Shown in pieces: positions 54,892-63,927 of a stretch of 64,000 nucleotides of DNA (its first letter is position 1; every line of letters begins with the position of its first letter). The notes under the pieces were generated by a model. It was not told the DNA's origin. It was given only the letters and a program-made list of their open reading frames with translations, and ran no database searches. A program made the translations under genes and the position numbers. The DNA comes from Paenibacillus sp. BIC5C1 (GTDB lineage: Bacteria > Bacillota > Bacilli > Paenibacillales > Paenibacillaceae), in NCBI RefSeq assembly GCF_032399705.1, contig NZ_CP135922.1, positions 3,658,001 through 3,722,000 of the forward strand. The letters run 5' to 3'.

Positions 54892-55491
54892 CTATATGAA
54901 TGCACCCTTGGCTAAAGTTTTAATATAGTCTCTGATATCAGGTGTCCAATCATCAATTAATCCATAAAAGAGATCCTCGTTCCCGGCATACAATGCTCTC
55001 AAAGCCTCCTCATACTGAGGGAAATCGCCAGCCATTGCCGTCATAAAATGATAACTTGCTTCTTGTGCGACGCGAACTTTACTTTCGTTCTCTCCCATAC
55101 GGCGAGCTTCATCAATCAGTTTTCGCAGCGTTACAGAGGCCCCTCCGGGTTGAGCTTTAAGCCAGTCCCAATGCCTGGGAAGCAAAGTAACTTCACCAGA
55201 CACCACGCCCAACTTGGGACGGCCAACCCTGCGAGAGGGTTGTTCATTTTCTTTCGTATCCGATATATGTCCAGCCTGGCTGTTTAATCGCTCAAGCACC
55301 TCAGCTGTGTTTCCACGAAAATCAATATCTAGTGGTTTACCCGTCAAATCGTCAAAAATAAGCAATTGTACGAACTTACTGTCCTCCAAGGTATCTTTTA
55401 CAATTCCGACAACGTAATGTAATGTGCCTTTGGCAAAACAATCTTTCTCTAAAAAAGCAGTACAGCTTATTTGAGCAGGTGAAGCCTGCAT
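54892..55491 (-). CDS. DUF2239-family protein
   Basis: 199 residues from the ATG at 55491, with AAAGGAGGG upstream. DUF2239 features: SCTAFLEKDCFAKGTLHYVV, LLIFDDLTGKPLDIDFRG, then VGRPKLGVVSGEVTLLPRHW followed by DWLKAQPGGASVTLRKLIDE. The last part looks like a small nucleic-acid-binding module, so an autoregulatory role is plausible but unproven. It is the first gene of an operon with an alpha/beta hydrolase. Its promoter carries two CCCGGG palindromes. Confidence 0.82.
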   Translation of the reverse strand: MQASPAQISCTAFLEKDCFAKGTLHYVVGIVKDTLEDSKFVQLLIFDDLTGKPLDIDFRGNTAEVLERLNSQAGHISDTKENEQPSRRVGRPKLGVVSGEVTLLPRHWDWLKAQPGGASVTLRKLIDEARRMGENESKVRVAQEASYHFMTAMAGDFPQYEEALRALYAGNEDLFYGLIDDWTPDIRDYIKTLAKGAFI

Positions 55492-55527
55492 TGTTATCCC
55501 TCCTTTTTCTTTCTTCCTCAATCATTA

Positions 55528-55565
55528 TACCCGGGTAAAATAATAAAATCAATATTACCCGGGTA
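55528..55565 (-). promoter_or_regulatory. Paired CCCGGG operator, copy 1
   Basis: TACCCGGGTA occurs twice (55528-55537 and 55556-55565), 28 bp centre to centre. On the minus strand the second one runs directly into a consensus TATAAT -10 box. Two repressor dimers on one face of DNA would cover the promoter. Confidence 0.75.
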
Positions 55566-55762
55566 TTATTCATTTCACATCCAGATATCAACAGCAGATT
55601 TTGATTTGAATAGTCTTTGTTGTAAAATCCTCGATATTCGCATTGACGTACGTACTCGCCCAGGTCATAACAAAAAACAGCCGCTGGGGGCTGTTTTTTA
55701 GGAATCAATTTTTTATAAACATGGATACTGAATCAGCAAAAGACTTGATGTCCGCTGTATAT

Positions 55763-55818
55763 ACGAAAAGCCGCTAAAATAGCGACTTCAATGGTAATAT
55801 GTTCTGATCCTCGACAGT
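55763..55818. repeat. Family A palindromic repeat, copy 4
   Basis: ACGAAAAGCCGCTAAAATAG then CGACTTCAATGGTAATATGT and TCTGATCCTCGACA. The left long arm is lost, the inner hairpin and right arm are kept. Confidence 0.75.
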
Positions 55819-55985
55819 TAAATTTTTTTATCGATCTAACGTTTTTCTTTAGCGTAATAGAGAGTTGTTCGTAAAAAGTTAAGATGATCTTTCCTTGACT
55901 TAACTAAGGTAAATTATTTTGAAACTGTTTAAATCAGTCTCACGTCATCGGGACACTGCTGTCTTTTCTTTAGTGAATGCTTTAA

Positions 55986-56567
55986 TCAAGTACGTTTTTC
56001 CGTGAGATACGTTCTGACAGGAGGAGCAGTATACATTGAAAATTGATTAAGTATCCCTTCCGGAGTTTGATCTAATAAGACCATATCACGAACGTTCGGT
56101 TGCATGAAACGTTCCCGGTCCATAACATTAAACATGGATACAATGGGATCGAAGTATTGATTAACGTTCAATAAACCACAAGGCTTTTGATGCAGGCCAA
56201 GCTGGCCCCAAGTAAATATCTCAAAATATTCTTCCAATGTCCCTGGCCCACCTGGGAGTGAAATAAATCCATCTGCTAATTCAGCCATTTTGGCTTTACG
56301 TTCATGCATAGAATCGACCATAATAAGTTCAGTCAAACCTTTATGCGCAATCTCACGAGTCTGTAAAAAATGAGGAAGCACTCCAATTACACGGCCCCTT
56401 TTTTCCAACACCGCATTAGCAACTTCTCCCATGAGTCCAGTAATAGCGCCTCCGTAAATCAGGGTGATTTCGCGTCTGGCTAGTTCATGACCCAGTTCTA
56501 TTGCAGCTTCTTTGTAAATTGCAGATTTTCCTTCTTTGGAACCACAGAATACAGCGATTGATTTCAT
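55986..56567 (-). CDS. LOG-family phosphoribohydrolase
   Basis: 193 residues of the LOG/TIGR00730 family (cytokinin riboside 5'-monophosphate phosphoribohydrolase-like), which hydrolyses nucleoside 5'-monophosphates such as AMP to base plus ribose 5-phosphate. Signatures: AVFCGSKEGKSAIYKEAA, YGGAITGLMGEVANAVLE, and the active-site PGGPGTLEEYFEIFTWGQLG. Length is typical. Divergent from the YafY regulator (56679), which may control it. Confidence 0.92.
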   Translation of the reverse strand: MKSIAVFCGSKEGKSAIYKEAAIELGHELARREITLIYGGAITGLMGEVANAVLEKRGRVIGVLPHFLQTREIAHKGLTELIMVDSMHERKAKMAELADGFISLPGGPGTLEEYFEIFTWGQLGLHQKPCGLLNVNQYFDPIVSMFNVMDRERFMQPNVRDMVLLDQTPEGILNQFSMYTAPPVRTYLTEKRT

Positions 56568-56678
56568 AGTTACATTTTCTCCATTTCTTTTGTTAAATGC
56601 TTCATACTTTCTATATATTACAGGTGAAACTATGACATCATTATGTCATAATTAGATTAAAAATTTTGGGGGATCTCC

Positions 56679-57602
56679 GTGAAAATTGAAAGAATTTTAT
56701 CGATAGTGTTACTTTTGTTAGAACGTAAAAAAGTGAGTTCCTCTGAATTAGCGAAAATGTTTGAGGTCACTCCTCGTACTATCTTTCGAGATATCGAAAC
56801 TATTACTAAAGCTGGAATTCCAATCACCTCTTCCCCTGGTGTGAATGGGGGCTTCAGTATTATGGAACGTTACAAATTTGAGAAGAAGATCTTTACGCAA
56901 GCGGAGATATTAGTTTTAATACTTGGATTGAACAGTATCCATTCAACTGTTTCTAGCGATGAAGTCTTGAATGCCATTGCTAAAGTGAAATCTTTGATCT
57001 CGGAAAACGAAAATCGACTGGTAGATAAACTAATAGCCATTGATCCTTCACCTTGGTTCGGAAGTACTCCTGTCAAACCACCTGAATTGGGGCAAATTAG
57101 AACCGCAATTGAAGAAGACCGCTTAATTACATTTGAATATCTAGATCCTTTTGAAGGTATGACTCCGTTGGAACTCTCCATTGAGCCTTGCCGATTAGTA
57201 TTGAAGAATTCTGTGTGGTATATGCAAGGATTTTGTACAGAGAAAGGGGGGTTCCGAATGTTTAAGGTTTCCCGCATTTCTTCTCTTGTTACTCACCATG
57301 ATACATTTAAGAAAAGACAAATTGAAGACGAGGTTTTAGATATAACGGAGAAAGAACTCATACACTTAACTCTGCTTTTTGACCAATCACTTATTCCTTA
57401 TATGAGGGAGTACTGTGGAGAGAAGAACATTCGACTCTATGAAGGAGCTAAGTGGATAGCCAAGTTCCCCTTCATTGCAAATGATCATGGATATACTCAT
57501 TTACTTAGCTTTGGGGACAAATGCGAGTGTATCGAGCCTGAACATGTAAGAAGCGAGTTGACCAAACGAATTGAGGGTATTTACAAAGTCTATTCCAATT
57601 AA
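56679..57602 (+). CDS. YafY/DeoR-like regulator with WYL domain
   Basis: 307 residues. The N-terminal HTH_11 is RILSIVLLLLERKKVSSSEL followed by FEVTPRTIFRDIETITKAG. The C-terminal WYL domain contains NSVWYMQGFCTEKGGFRMFK, and the tail WAIKFPF-like region is normal. WYL domains sense ligands or nucleic acids. Starts with GTG behind GGGGGA. Divergent from the LOG gene, with promoters in the ~110-base gap. Confidence 0.9.
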   Translation: MKIERILSIVLLLLERKKVSSSELAKMFEVTPRTIFRDIETITKAGIPITSSPGVNGGFSIMERYKFEKKIFTQAEILVLILGLNSIHSTVSSDEVLNAIAKVKSLISENENRLVDKLIAIDPSPWFGSTPVKPPELGQIRTAIEEDRLITFEYLDPFEGMTPLELSIEPCRLVLKNSVWYMQGFCTEKGGFRMFKVSRISSLVTHHDTFKKRQIEDEVLDITEKELIHLTLLFDQSLIPYMREYCGEKNIRLYEGAKWIAKFPFIANDHGYTHLLSFGDKCECIEPEHVRSELTKRIEGIYKVYSN

Positions 57603-57788
57603 AAAAACGCATCGATTTATTCCATCGGCACCTTTATTACACGCTTCAATGTCTCCTGCCTCGTGTTAAATAGCTCTGTAAAAAAAAGGATCGCACAGGC
57701 AGGGGATTATTACTTCCCTGCCCAATACGAGCGTCTACATCAAATTGCACTGAAAAGGTTGATTCAGGTGTCTATTTTAGCAATCGTT

Positions 57789-59720
57789 TCATTTCATGTA
57801 GCGATATTCTAGTAGATCCTTCAATTTTGAGATTTTCTGCAGCAGCTTCTCCCCGACATTGGTTTCCCTCACCAGCTTCCGCTCCAGTTCTTTGTCCACC
57901 AATCTTTTTACAGATAACACGTCCGTTCCGTTACATAGCACATCTTCTTTTGAATTAAATTTCTTATGGGCGACGAGCTGCATGCCAAAGGAATTGTACA
58001 ACAAGGTATATCCGGCAATACCCGTTGTGGATTGATAGGCTTTGGAAAAACCGCCGTCAATCACAATCATTTTTCCGTTTGCTTTAACAGGGTTCTCTCC
58101 ACGACTTTCTTTGACTGGCGTGTGGCCGTTAATGACATGTCCATGATCCGGATTCAATTCAAACTCCAGCAAGATTTTTCGACAGATCTCTTCATTTTCA
58201 CGTAAATGGTAGTAAGGATTCTTTTTCTCTTTATGTGCTTCTTTATCTTGGATAAAATACCGTTCAAAAGTGGTCATTTCTCTCTTTCCAAAGAGCGAGG
58301 AACATTCCCCTGTCCAGATGTACCATACCATATCTGTCGCTAGATCTTCTGTCTCTTCCGGATGCGCAAAGGCATAACGTAAATAATCTTCAAAAACATC
58401 TAGCAATTGACGGCCCGCATATGTCTTGTCTTCAATCTGCATTTCTTCCATATTTCCTTCTTCATCCAAAGGAATACAGCCGTGGATTAACAAATTCCCG
58501 TTGTATTTTAAATAAAGGCTACCCTTTTTCATGAGAAAATTCATATGTCTGGCCAGCTTTTCGGAATGCTGAACGGAGAACAGCAGCTTTTCCATCACCT
58601 GACGTTCTTCCTCCAGCAATTGTTCAGGCTTCTCTGGATTTACGGTTGAGAAACAGGTGTTTTCCAGCAGGTACGTTTTTTCGCAGATTTTAATTTCATT
58701 TTTGTCGTAATCAATCTGTTCCAGCAACAGTCTTTCAGACATATTAAAGTTTGGGCGTCTCTTGATAATCGGGATTTCAAGTTTAAACTGGATCATAGCA
58801 ATGGCTTGGTGAATTTTGGTGATCTGAAGAATTTCCTGCTCAGATACGTTATGGCCAGCCTGTAGCTTAGGTCTAAAGGGCGGATTGTCTTCATAGTATT
58901 TTTCCGCCAAGTTTAGCAGTGGACGTAGATTAATTCCGTATACATCTTCAATGATGTCCAGGTTGTCGTATCTGGCACAGATCCGGATAATGTTCGCAAG
59001 GCAGACCAGAGAACCCGCGTAGGCACCGATCCAGAGGACATCATGGTTCCCCCACTGAATATCTACAGAATGATAGTTGATTAGTGTATCCAAAATTTTA
59101 TCGGGGTCCGGCCCCCGGTCATAAATATCTCCAACCACATGAAGATGGTCAACCACCAGACGCTGGGTCGTATAAGCAAGGCCAATAATGAGCTTGTCCG
59201 CCTGGCCCAAGGATATAATTTGCCGATATATTTCCTCGTAATAGGGATCCTTATTGTTGGTCGAATCCGTTTTATATAGAAGCTCTTCTACAATATACAC
59301 ATACTGCTCCGGCAGAGCTTTACGCAATTTCGAGCGCGTATACTTGGAAGAGGCATAAGAAATAAGCTTAAGCATTTGTTCAATCGTTTGTCTATACCAC
59401 TGGTTCAAAGCCTGTTTATTGCTCAGTTCCCCTATAACCAGCTGTATTTTTTCTTCCGGATAATAAACCAACGCCGCAAACTCATTGATTTCTTGATCCG
59501 TCCAAGCCTCCCGGAATAATTCTTTGATTTTCTCTTTGACGGTACCCGAACCGTTTCTTAGTACATGTTGAAAAGCCTGGAACTCCCCATGCAAATCACT
59601 TACAAAATGCTCGGTTCCCTTAGGGAGATTGGAGATCGCTTCAAGGTTGATGATCTCTGTTATGATTTTTTCTTCCGTATCATATTTCTCGGCTAATAAA
59701 TCTAGAAACTGCTCATCCAA
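57789..59720 (-). CDS. fbp: Fructose-1,6-bisphosphatase class III
   Basis: 643 residues, the Firmicutes-type class III FBPase, a metallophosphoesterase-fold enzyme of gluconeogenesis. Metal-binding motifs in order: [38 protein letters not shown] and, near the C-terminus, [11 protein letters not shown]. Length is normal. Start is TTG behind GGGGG. It stands alone, as fbp usually does in Bacillales, and faces the catalytic role opposite to phosphofructokinase. Confidence 0.96.
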   Translation of the reverse strand: MDEQFLDLLAEKYDTEEKIITEIINLEAISNLPKGTEHFVSDLHGEFQAFQHVLRNGSGTVKEKIKELFREAWTDQEINEFAALVYYPEEKIQLVIGELSNKQALNQWYRQTIEQMLKLISYASSKYTRSKLRKALPEQYVYIVEELLYKTDSTNNKDPYYEEIYRQIISLGQADKLIIGLAYTTQRLVVDHLHVVGDIYDRGPDPDKILDTLINYHSVDIQWGNHDVLWIGAYAGSLVCLANIIRICARYDNLDIIEDVYGINLRPLLNLAEKYYEDNPPFRPKLQAGHNVSEQEILQITKIHQAIAMIQFKLEIPIIKRRPNFNMSERLLLEQIDYDKNEIKICEKTYLLENTCFSTVNPEKPEQLLEEERQVMEKLLFSVQHSEKLARHMNFLMKKGSLYLKYNGNLLIHGCIPLDEEGNMEEMQIEDKTYAGRQLLDVFEDYLRYAFAHPEETEDLATDMVWYIWTGECSSLFGKREMTTFERYFIQDKEAHKEKKNPYYHLRENEEICRKILLEFELNPDHGHVINGHTPVKESRGENPVKANGKMIVIDGGFSKAYQSTTGIAGYTLLYNSFGMQLVAHKKFNSKEDVLCNGTDVLSVKRLVDKELERKLVRETNVGEKLLQKISKLKDLLEYRYMK

Positions 59721-60140
59721 AACAGATGTCCCCCTTCAAGGAAGTATGGTGATGCACAGATTAATAATGTTCGAAGATATCGCTCCATATGTGGCATTAA
59801 TTTATAGGAAATTTTCAAGAACAATTCTATTGAACAATAGTTAAAAAGAAAAACATTAGGTTTTTGGTATCTCTTACTGTATGGTTCACAATAAAAATAA
59901 AATTATTTATATAGTGATTATCAACATTGCCTTCCCCATCATACTCCAGTTTCGCATATATGAACAAATTTCATTAATTAAGCCCAAAGTGAATTTTAAT
60001 GATACAACTGCTCTTCAGTTATTTTGAAAAACGGTAAAACTTAAATTAATTAAGATGCCATTCAATGGAAGTGTCATAAAAGTTTTACTGGACCTATAAG
60101 TGTTTCACACTGACCACATCTGGTTTGCTTAAATCCCAGC
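59721..60140. other. AT-rich intergenic region
   Basis: Upstream of fbp. No ORF with a ribosome site. A stretch near 59920 (TAGTGATTATCA) only half matches a Fur box and I do not call it. Confidence 0.4.
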
Positions 60141-60215
60141 TCCGATATATACCGATAAAATAAAAAAGCCGCCAAAATAGCGACTTCCATGGGAATATGT
60201 TCTTGTCCTTCGACA
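60141..60215. repeat. Family A palindromic repeat, copy 5
   Basis: CCGATATATACCGATAAAAT, then AAAAAAGCCGCCAAAATAGC, GACTTCCATGGGAATATGT and TCTTGTCC. Confidence 0.8.
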
Positions 60216-60297
60216 ATTATTGAAGTTCTTTCATTAAGTCGGAAAATCAGTCAGCCAATCTCTACTCAAATTTCCTTGCTGGTCCCTTGAATACGGT

Positions 60298-60861
60298 CTA
60301 ACTCTTCCGGTAAGCAACTTTGTGAAAAGCATTAATATAACGAAACAGTGCTTCACCGTCATCAGGCACATGCGTGCTTTTATCCAGTGGCAGCATCATT
60401 GCTTGATACGGCTCTGGCACCATTCTATATTGATGGACATAGGAAGTCAGGATGAACCCGTTACGTTGCCAGAACTGAATGCGTTCCTGATGAGCCTCCG
60501 TTGTCCCGGACTCCGCCTCGATAATCATACCTTTGATCCCGTGTTCCTTTAACGCCCAGTCTCTGAGCTGATCTAGCATCCAGGTCCCAATGCCCAACCC
60601 GCGCAGCTTCTGTTCAACCGCGAGGTAATCGATGATCAGGATGCGCTCCCCAGCCTGCCCCTCCAGTCCAGTAACAGCCATTGCAACCACTTCTCCATGA
60701 TGCACGCCCATGTGTAAATAACCAATCCCCCGGTCCAGCATACTGTGCAGAATCGCTTTTGTCTTAGCGCCGCTTTGAAAAGCTTCATGATAGATCCGCT
60801 CCATCTGCGCCCACAATGCTTCATCCCACTCCTCTATAGTAGTAAACTCTAATTCCTGCAT
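60298..60861 (-). CDS. GNAT-family N-acetyltransferase
   Basis: 187 residues. The acetyl-CoA-binding region is LIIDYLAVEQKLRGLGIGTW (Q/R-x-x-G-x-G/A pattern, slightly varied), followed by IIEAESGTTEAHQERIQFWQ and RNGFILTSYVH. Acetyl acceptor unknown. GGAGGCGAATGAG precedes the ATG. Family A repeats flank the gene on both sides (60141 and 60921). Confidence 0.88.
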   Translation of the reverse strand: MQELEFTTIEEWDEALWAQMERIYHEAFQSGAKTKAILHSMLDRGIGYLHMGVHHGEVVAMAVTGLEGQAGERILIIDYLAVEQKLRGLGIGTWMLDQLRDWALKEHGIKGMIIEAESGTTEAHQERIQFWQRNGFILTSYVHQYRMVPEPYQAMMLPLDKSTHVPDDGEALFRYINAFHKVAYRKS

Positions 60862-60920
60862 CTCATTCGCCTCCAGATAAAAGTAGCGTTCCGAGCTCTA
60901 CTTCTAGATGATATTCAATA

Positions 60921-60992
60921 CCGGTTGTTTCCGATAAAATAAAAAGCCGCTATAATAGCGACTTTAATGGGAATATGTTCTCGTCCCTCGAC
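60921..60992. repeat. Family A palindromic repeat, copy 6
   Basis: CCGGTTGTTTCCGATAAAAT, AAAAAGCCGCTATAATAGCG, ACTTTAATGGGAATATGTTC, TCGTCCC. The inner loop carries a compensating-type change (CTATAATAG instead of CTAAAATAG). Confidence 0.8.
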
Positions 60993-60994
60993 GT

Positions 60995-61141
60995 TTATTT
61001 AATAACTTCAACCTTTTTATCCCCAGCTGTCTTCGCTACCTCTAACGTTGTTTTACCTTGGATAGCGACTATCACGCCAGTAGCCAGCATGGAAACGATT
61101 AAAGCTGCGCTGAGAGCTGTGGAAATTTTCTTCTTGACCAT
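60995..61141 (-). CDS. Small exported protein or truncated lipoprotein
   Basis: 48 residues starting MVKKKISTALSAALIVSMLA, a good signal peptide or membrane anchor, followed by a short Lys-rich tail and stop. GGAGG lies eight bases before the ATG, the best ribosome site one could want. It may be a genuine small secreted peptide, or the surviving N-terminus of a longer exported protein. The stop touches the family A repeat at 60921-60992. Confidence 0.5.
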   Translation of the reverse strand: MVKKKISTALSAALIVSMLATGVIVAIQGKTTLEVAKTAGDKKVEVIK

Positions 61142-61379
61142 AATCAAACCTCCAATATGTATTATGTAATAAACAACTCAAGACTATTACGAGCCCAGGG
61201 TGACTACATGACTGCGGTAATATGATTACAATATTTCACTTTTTTTCTTAGGTAATCCACCTGGTGATTGTATTATAACGTACTGACAATGATTGTAAAA
61301 GGATTTTTTCCTTGTGTTCAAATAAAATATAGTATTAGGCGCAGAAAATAAAGTTGTCGACTAACCCCGTCAATTATGC
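61142..61379. other. Intergenic, no gene seen
   Basis: AT-rich leader of the small exported protein. No repeats or operators recognised. Confidence 0.35.
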
Positions 61380-61548
61380 TCAATCTTCTCCAAGCCTGAT
61401 CGGACTGCTTCCATCCGCTTGTAACTTGATGACCGCATCCTCATATTGCTTTTTCTTCGCTTCCCTTAGATTGGCAACGTATCGTTGCCTCGCCTATTCA
61501 AATTGTGCTTCCGTACCGTAGCGATAGACAAAATAAGGGCTGCCTGTC
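61380..61548 (-). pseudogene. Unrecognised remnant with in-frame stop
   Basis: Read on the minus strand, SPYFVYRYGTEAQFE is followed by TAG (61494-61496) and then ARQRYVANLREAKKKQYEDA and VIKLQADGSSPIRLGED to a TGA at 61380. The frame is continuous and protein-like. It is probably the C-terminus of a DNA-related or phage-type protein, but I cannot name the family. It starts right after the stop of the truncated MFS gene. Confidence 0.45.
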
Positions 61549-61550
61549 CT

Positions 61551-62504
61551 TTAAGCGTCCGGGAGGACGGCAGCTGAAATTTTCGGAACTGCAATAATCC
61601 CTGCACCGACGATTGTAACAATAGTTCCGAAAACAATAAGCGCAGGTAAAAGTCCTACGAACGTTGATAATGAACCTACACCAATCGTAGGAATTGCCAT
61701 CCCAGTGTAGCCCGCAAGATAATACGTGGAAATAATGGTAGGACGTTCGGCAGGTTCTCCTAAACTGCCAGCTAATTGCATACTTGCTTGAAATGTCCAA
61801 CCATTACCAATGGCTAACATAATCATTCCGACAATTAATAAAAACATACTTGATGTGAATCCTGCCGAAATCATAACCCAGGCACCTATGAGCAACAAAA
61901 CAATTCCTACTTGAATACGATGATTGGTTCGACTTGGCCATGCAATCTGTTGTGCAATTGCTCCACCACCAAGAAAAATAAGAAGTAACAAACCAGACCA
62001 AGCCAGATTATTCGAGTGTAAAATGGTGTGAACAAATGTTGGAATTAGAGAGATAACTACCCCATTTAAAGCAAGCATTACAAACACAGCGGGGCAAACA
62101 AAAAATATAAACATCGTTCGGGATTTCGAGGGGATTCCAAGTCGAAGTCGAATCGGAGTCTGCTTATTTTTCTTTTCATTCGTAGGTGGTAAAGAAAGTA
62201 ATAATCCCATCGCAATCAATAACAGAACGAGTAATACCACGTATGGAAAAATTTCAGAACTAAACGAAGAGTATTGGACAATCAATCCACAAATTGCTGG
62301 ACCTAGACCGAATCCCAATAAAGTCGCCATACTGGAATAAGCGAGCGAACGTTTTATATGCTGCTGGGAAGTGTGGTGTAATAATAATGCATTACTTGTT
62401 CCCATAAAAGCGCCTAAAGCAATTCCTTCTACTGCTCTTGCCAAATATAACATCCAAGGAGATGTTGCACCAATGAAAGTAATACCCCCATAGTTACCAT
62501 CCAT
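61551..62504 (-). CDS. MFS transporter, N-terminally truncated
   Basis: 317 residues with about nine to ten membrane helices. It begins in the middle of transmembrane helix 3 (GGITFIGATSPWMLYLARAV) and carries on normally: LGFGLGPAICGLIVQYSS, the cytoplasmic loop rich in Lys, and six C-terminal helices. About 80 N-terminal residues, including the motif A loop between helices 2 and 3, are missing. The truncation point coincides with a piece of the family A repeat (CCGCTATAATAGCGG, 62524-62540). An AGAGG site precedes the ATG by chance or selection. Probably non-functional. Confidence 0.75.
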   Translation of the reverse strand: MDGNYGGITFIGATSPWMLYLARAVEGIALGAFMGTSNALLLHHTSQQHIKRSLAYSSMATLLGFGLGPAICGLIVQYSSFSSEIFPYVVLLVLLLIAMGLLLSLPPTNEKKNKQTPIRLRLGIPSKSRTMFIFFVCPAVFVMLALNGVVISLIPTFVHTILHSNNLAWSGLLLLIFLGGGAIAQQIAWPSRTNHRIQVGIVLLLIGAWVMISAGFTSSMFLLIVGMIMLAIGNGWTFQASMQLAGSLGEPAERPTIISTYYLAGYTGMAIPTIGVGSLSTFVGLLPALIVFGTIVTIVGAGIIAVPKISAAVLPDA

Positions 62505-62523
62505 TTTGTACCTCTTCTTTCAA

Positions 62524-62540
62524 GCCGCTATAATAGCGGC
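62524..62540. repeat. Family A inner hairpin only
   Basis: GCCGCTATAATAGCGGC, the core hairpin of family A without the long arms, lies at the broken 5' end of the MFS gene. Confidence 0.6.
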
Positions 62541-62612
62541 ACATTTCCAGCAAAATAATCATCTTCAATTTTTTTATCACTATGACTCTGGCGGGCTTAC
62601 CCCCAGGAAATG

Positions 62613-62649
62613 AAGAAGAACCGATCACTTCTTCATGACCGGCTCTTCT
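62613..62649 (-). terminator. Terminator after the MFS_3 transporter
   Basis: AGAAGAGCCGGTCA and TGATCGGTTCTTCT form a stem of about 14 bp with two mismatches, 28 bases past the transporter stop at 62677; the tail is TTCATTTCC, moderately T-rich. Confidence 0.65.
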
Positions 62650-62676
62650 CATTAAAATTTTATAGATATCGCGAAA

Positions 62677-63927
62677 TTATGTCTCTTGTGCAATATGTGT
62701 ATTATCAGGCGCTTTTTGGTTCATGATTGGAACCATGACCAGTGCGCCAAGAAGAAATAATAATCCTGCACCACTATAGATTGTACCAAGCGAAAAGGCT
62801 CCCTTTAATGCGCCAGCGAAAGACATGGAAACGACCATCATGCCAACGAACATCGGATTCAAAACCCCGTTCACCCGGCCGACAATCGAAGCGTCTGACC
62901 ATTTCAGAATCATTGTGCTGATCCCAATATGAATGCACGGGAAAACAAGTCCATTCAGAAATTGAACGGTCAGGGTGAGTGGCACGCTTGTCGAATACCC
63001 TACAATGGCTGTGCAGATTGCGCCTGCGATCATACCTATTGCGAGAAGAATCTGCGGCGGAACCCGCTTGGCGAAAGCGGCCACGATCCCACCACCAATC
63101 AGCATAGCTGCACCATTAACCATTAGCAGATACTGCAGGAATTCCTTGCTTCTGCCCAGCCGCTCCGTTACGATAAACAGGTTGAGCGCTTGGGCTACGC
63201 CAACAGCCAGTCCCGCGAGAATAAATGCCAGTCCGAGCATCCGCAGTACTTGGCTTCGCCAAACATAGCGGAAGCCTTCAATGAATTCTTTACGGAACTG
63301 CCCTTTTACAGCGACGGTTTGAGATTGCATTTGATCTTCTGGCAGACGAATAAGAACGAGTGCAGAGAGCAGAAATACCAGGCCCATGACAGCGATTGAT
63401 ATTTCAAGGCCAAGTGTGCTGTATACGAAGGTTCCGAGCATAGGACCAAGCACCATGAAGATGGCCATCAGTGATTGGAATAGAGCCATCCCTTGCTGGA
63501 GCTGTTCTTCTGGCACATGATACTTAAACAAACGCATGCTTGAAGGTTGAGAGAACTGGGAAAGAATAGCTGAGATGAATGCGACAAGGTAAACGGAGTG
63601 CCAAGAACCGTAATGTATGGTCAGAAGTACTACGAATACCGATACCGCGGATAATAAATCGCACCAGATCATCGTTCGCTTTGGCCGCCAGCGGTCGGCA
63701 AATGTACCTCCAATGAACGAAAAAACAAAAATTGGTGCGAATTCGGCTACGCTGATTAGCGAAATAGCGTATGGATCATTGTTTGTTCTCTCCGCAACGT
63801 ACAGAAGAATTGCGAAATTACGTACCCAAATGCCAACCTGCAGGAGCACGCTTGATAATAAAATCGTCTGCAGGAACCGATTGCGAAACAAGCTTGGTGC
63901 ATTCATGTTTTTTTCGTGCCGCTCCAA
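62677..63927 (-). CDS. MFS transporter (MFS_3, exporter type)
   Basis: 416 residues with twelve predicted helices, similar to MFS_3-type exporters (EntS-like/macrolide efflux-like in Firmicutes). Features: SLISVAEFAPIFVFSFIGGT, the motif A-like loop FADRWRPKRTMIWCDLLSAV, and symmetrical second half from QVLRMLGLAFILAGLAVGVA. I choose TTG at 63927 with GGAGG eight bases upstream; the TTG at 63936 is directly on the ribosome site and the first ATG is at codon 8. Substrate unknown. Intact, unlike the neighbouring MFS gene. Confidence 0.88.
   Translation of the reverse strand: MERHEKNMNAPSLFRNRFLQTILLSSVLLQVGIWVRNFAILLYVAERTNNDPYAISLISVAEFAPIFVFSFIGGTFADRWRPKRTMIWCDLLSAVSVFVVLLTIHYGSWHSVYLVAFISAILSQFSQPSSMRLFKYHVPEEQLQQGMALFQSLMAIFMVLGPMLGTFVYSTLGLEISIAVMGLVFLLSALVLIRLPEDQMQSQTVAVKGQFRKEFIEGFRYVWRSQVLRMLGLAFILAGLAVGVAQALNLFIVTERLGRSKEFLQYLLMVNGAAMLIGGGIVAAFAKRVPPQILLAIGMIAGAICTAIVGYSTSVPLTLTVQFLNGLVFPCIHIGISTMILKWSDASIVGRVNGVLNPMFVGMMVVSMSFAGALKGAFSLGTIYSGAGLLFLLGALVMVPIMNQKAPDNTHIAQET

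Noticed and set aside
59915..59935. Fur box upstream of fbp
   Set aside because: Only one half (GATTATCA) fits the 7-1-7 pattern and no iron gene is nearby.
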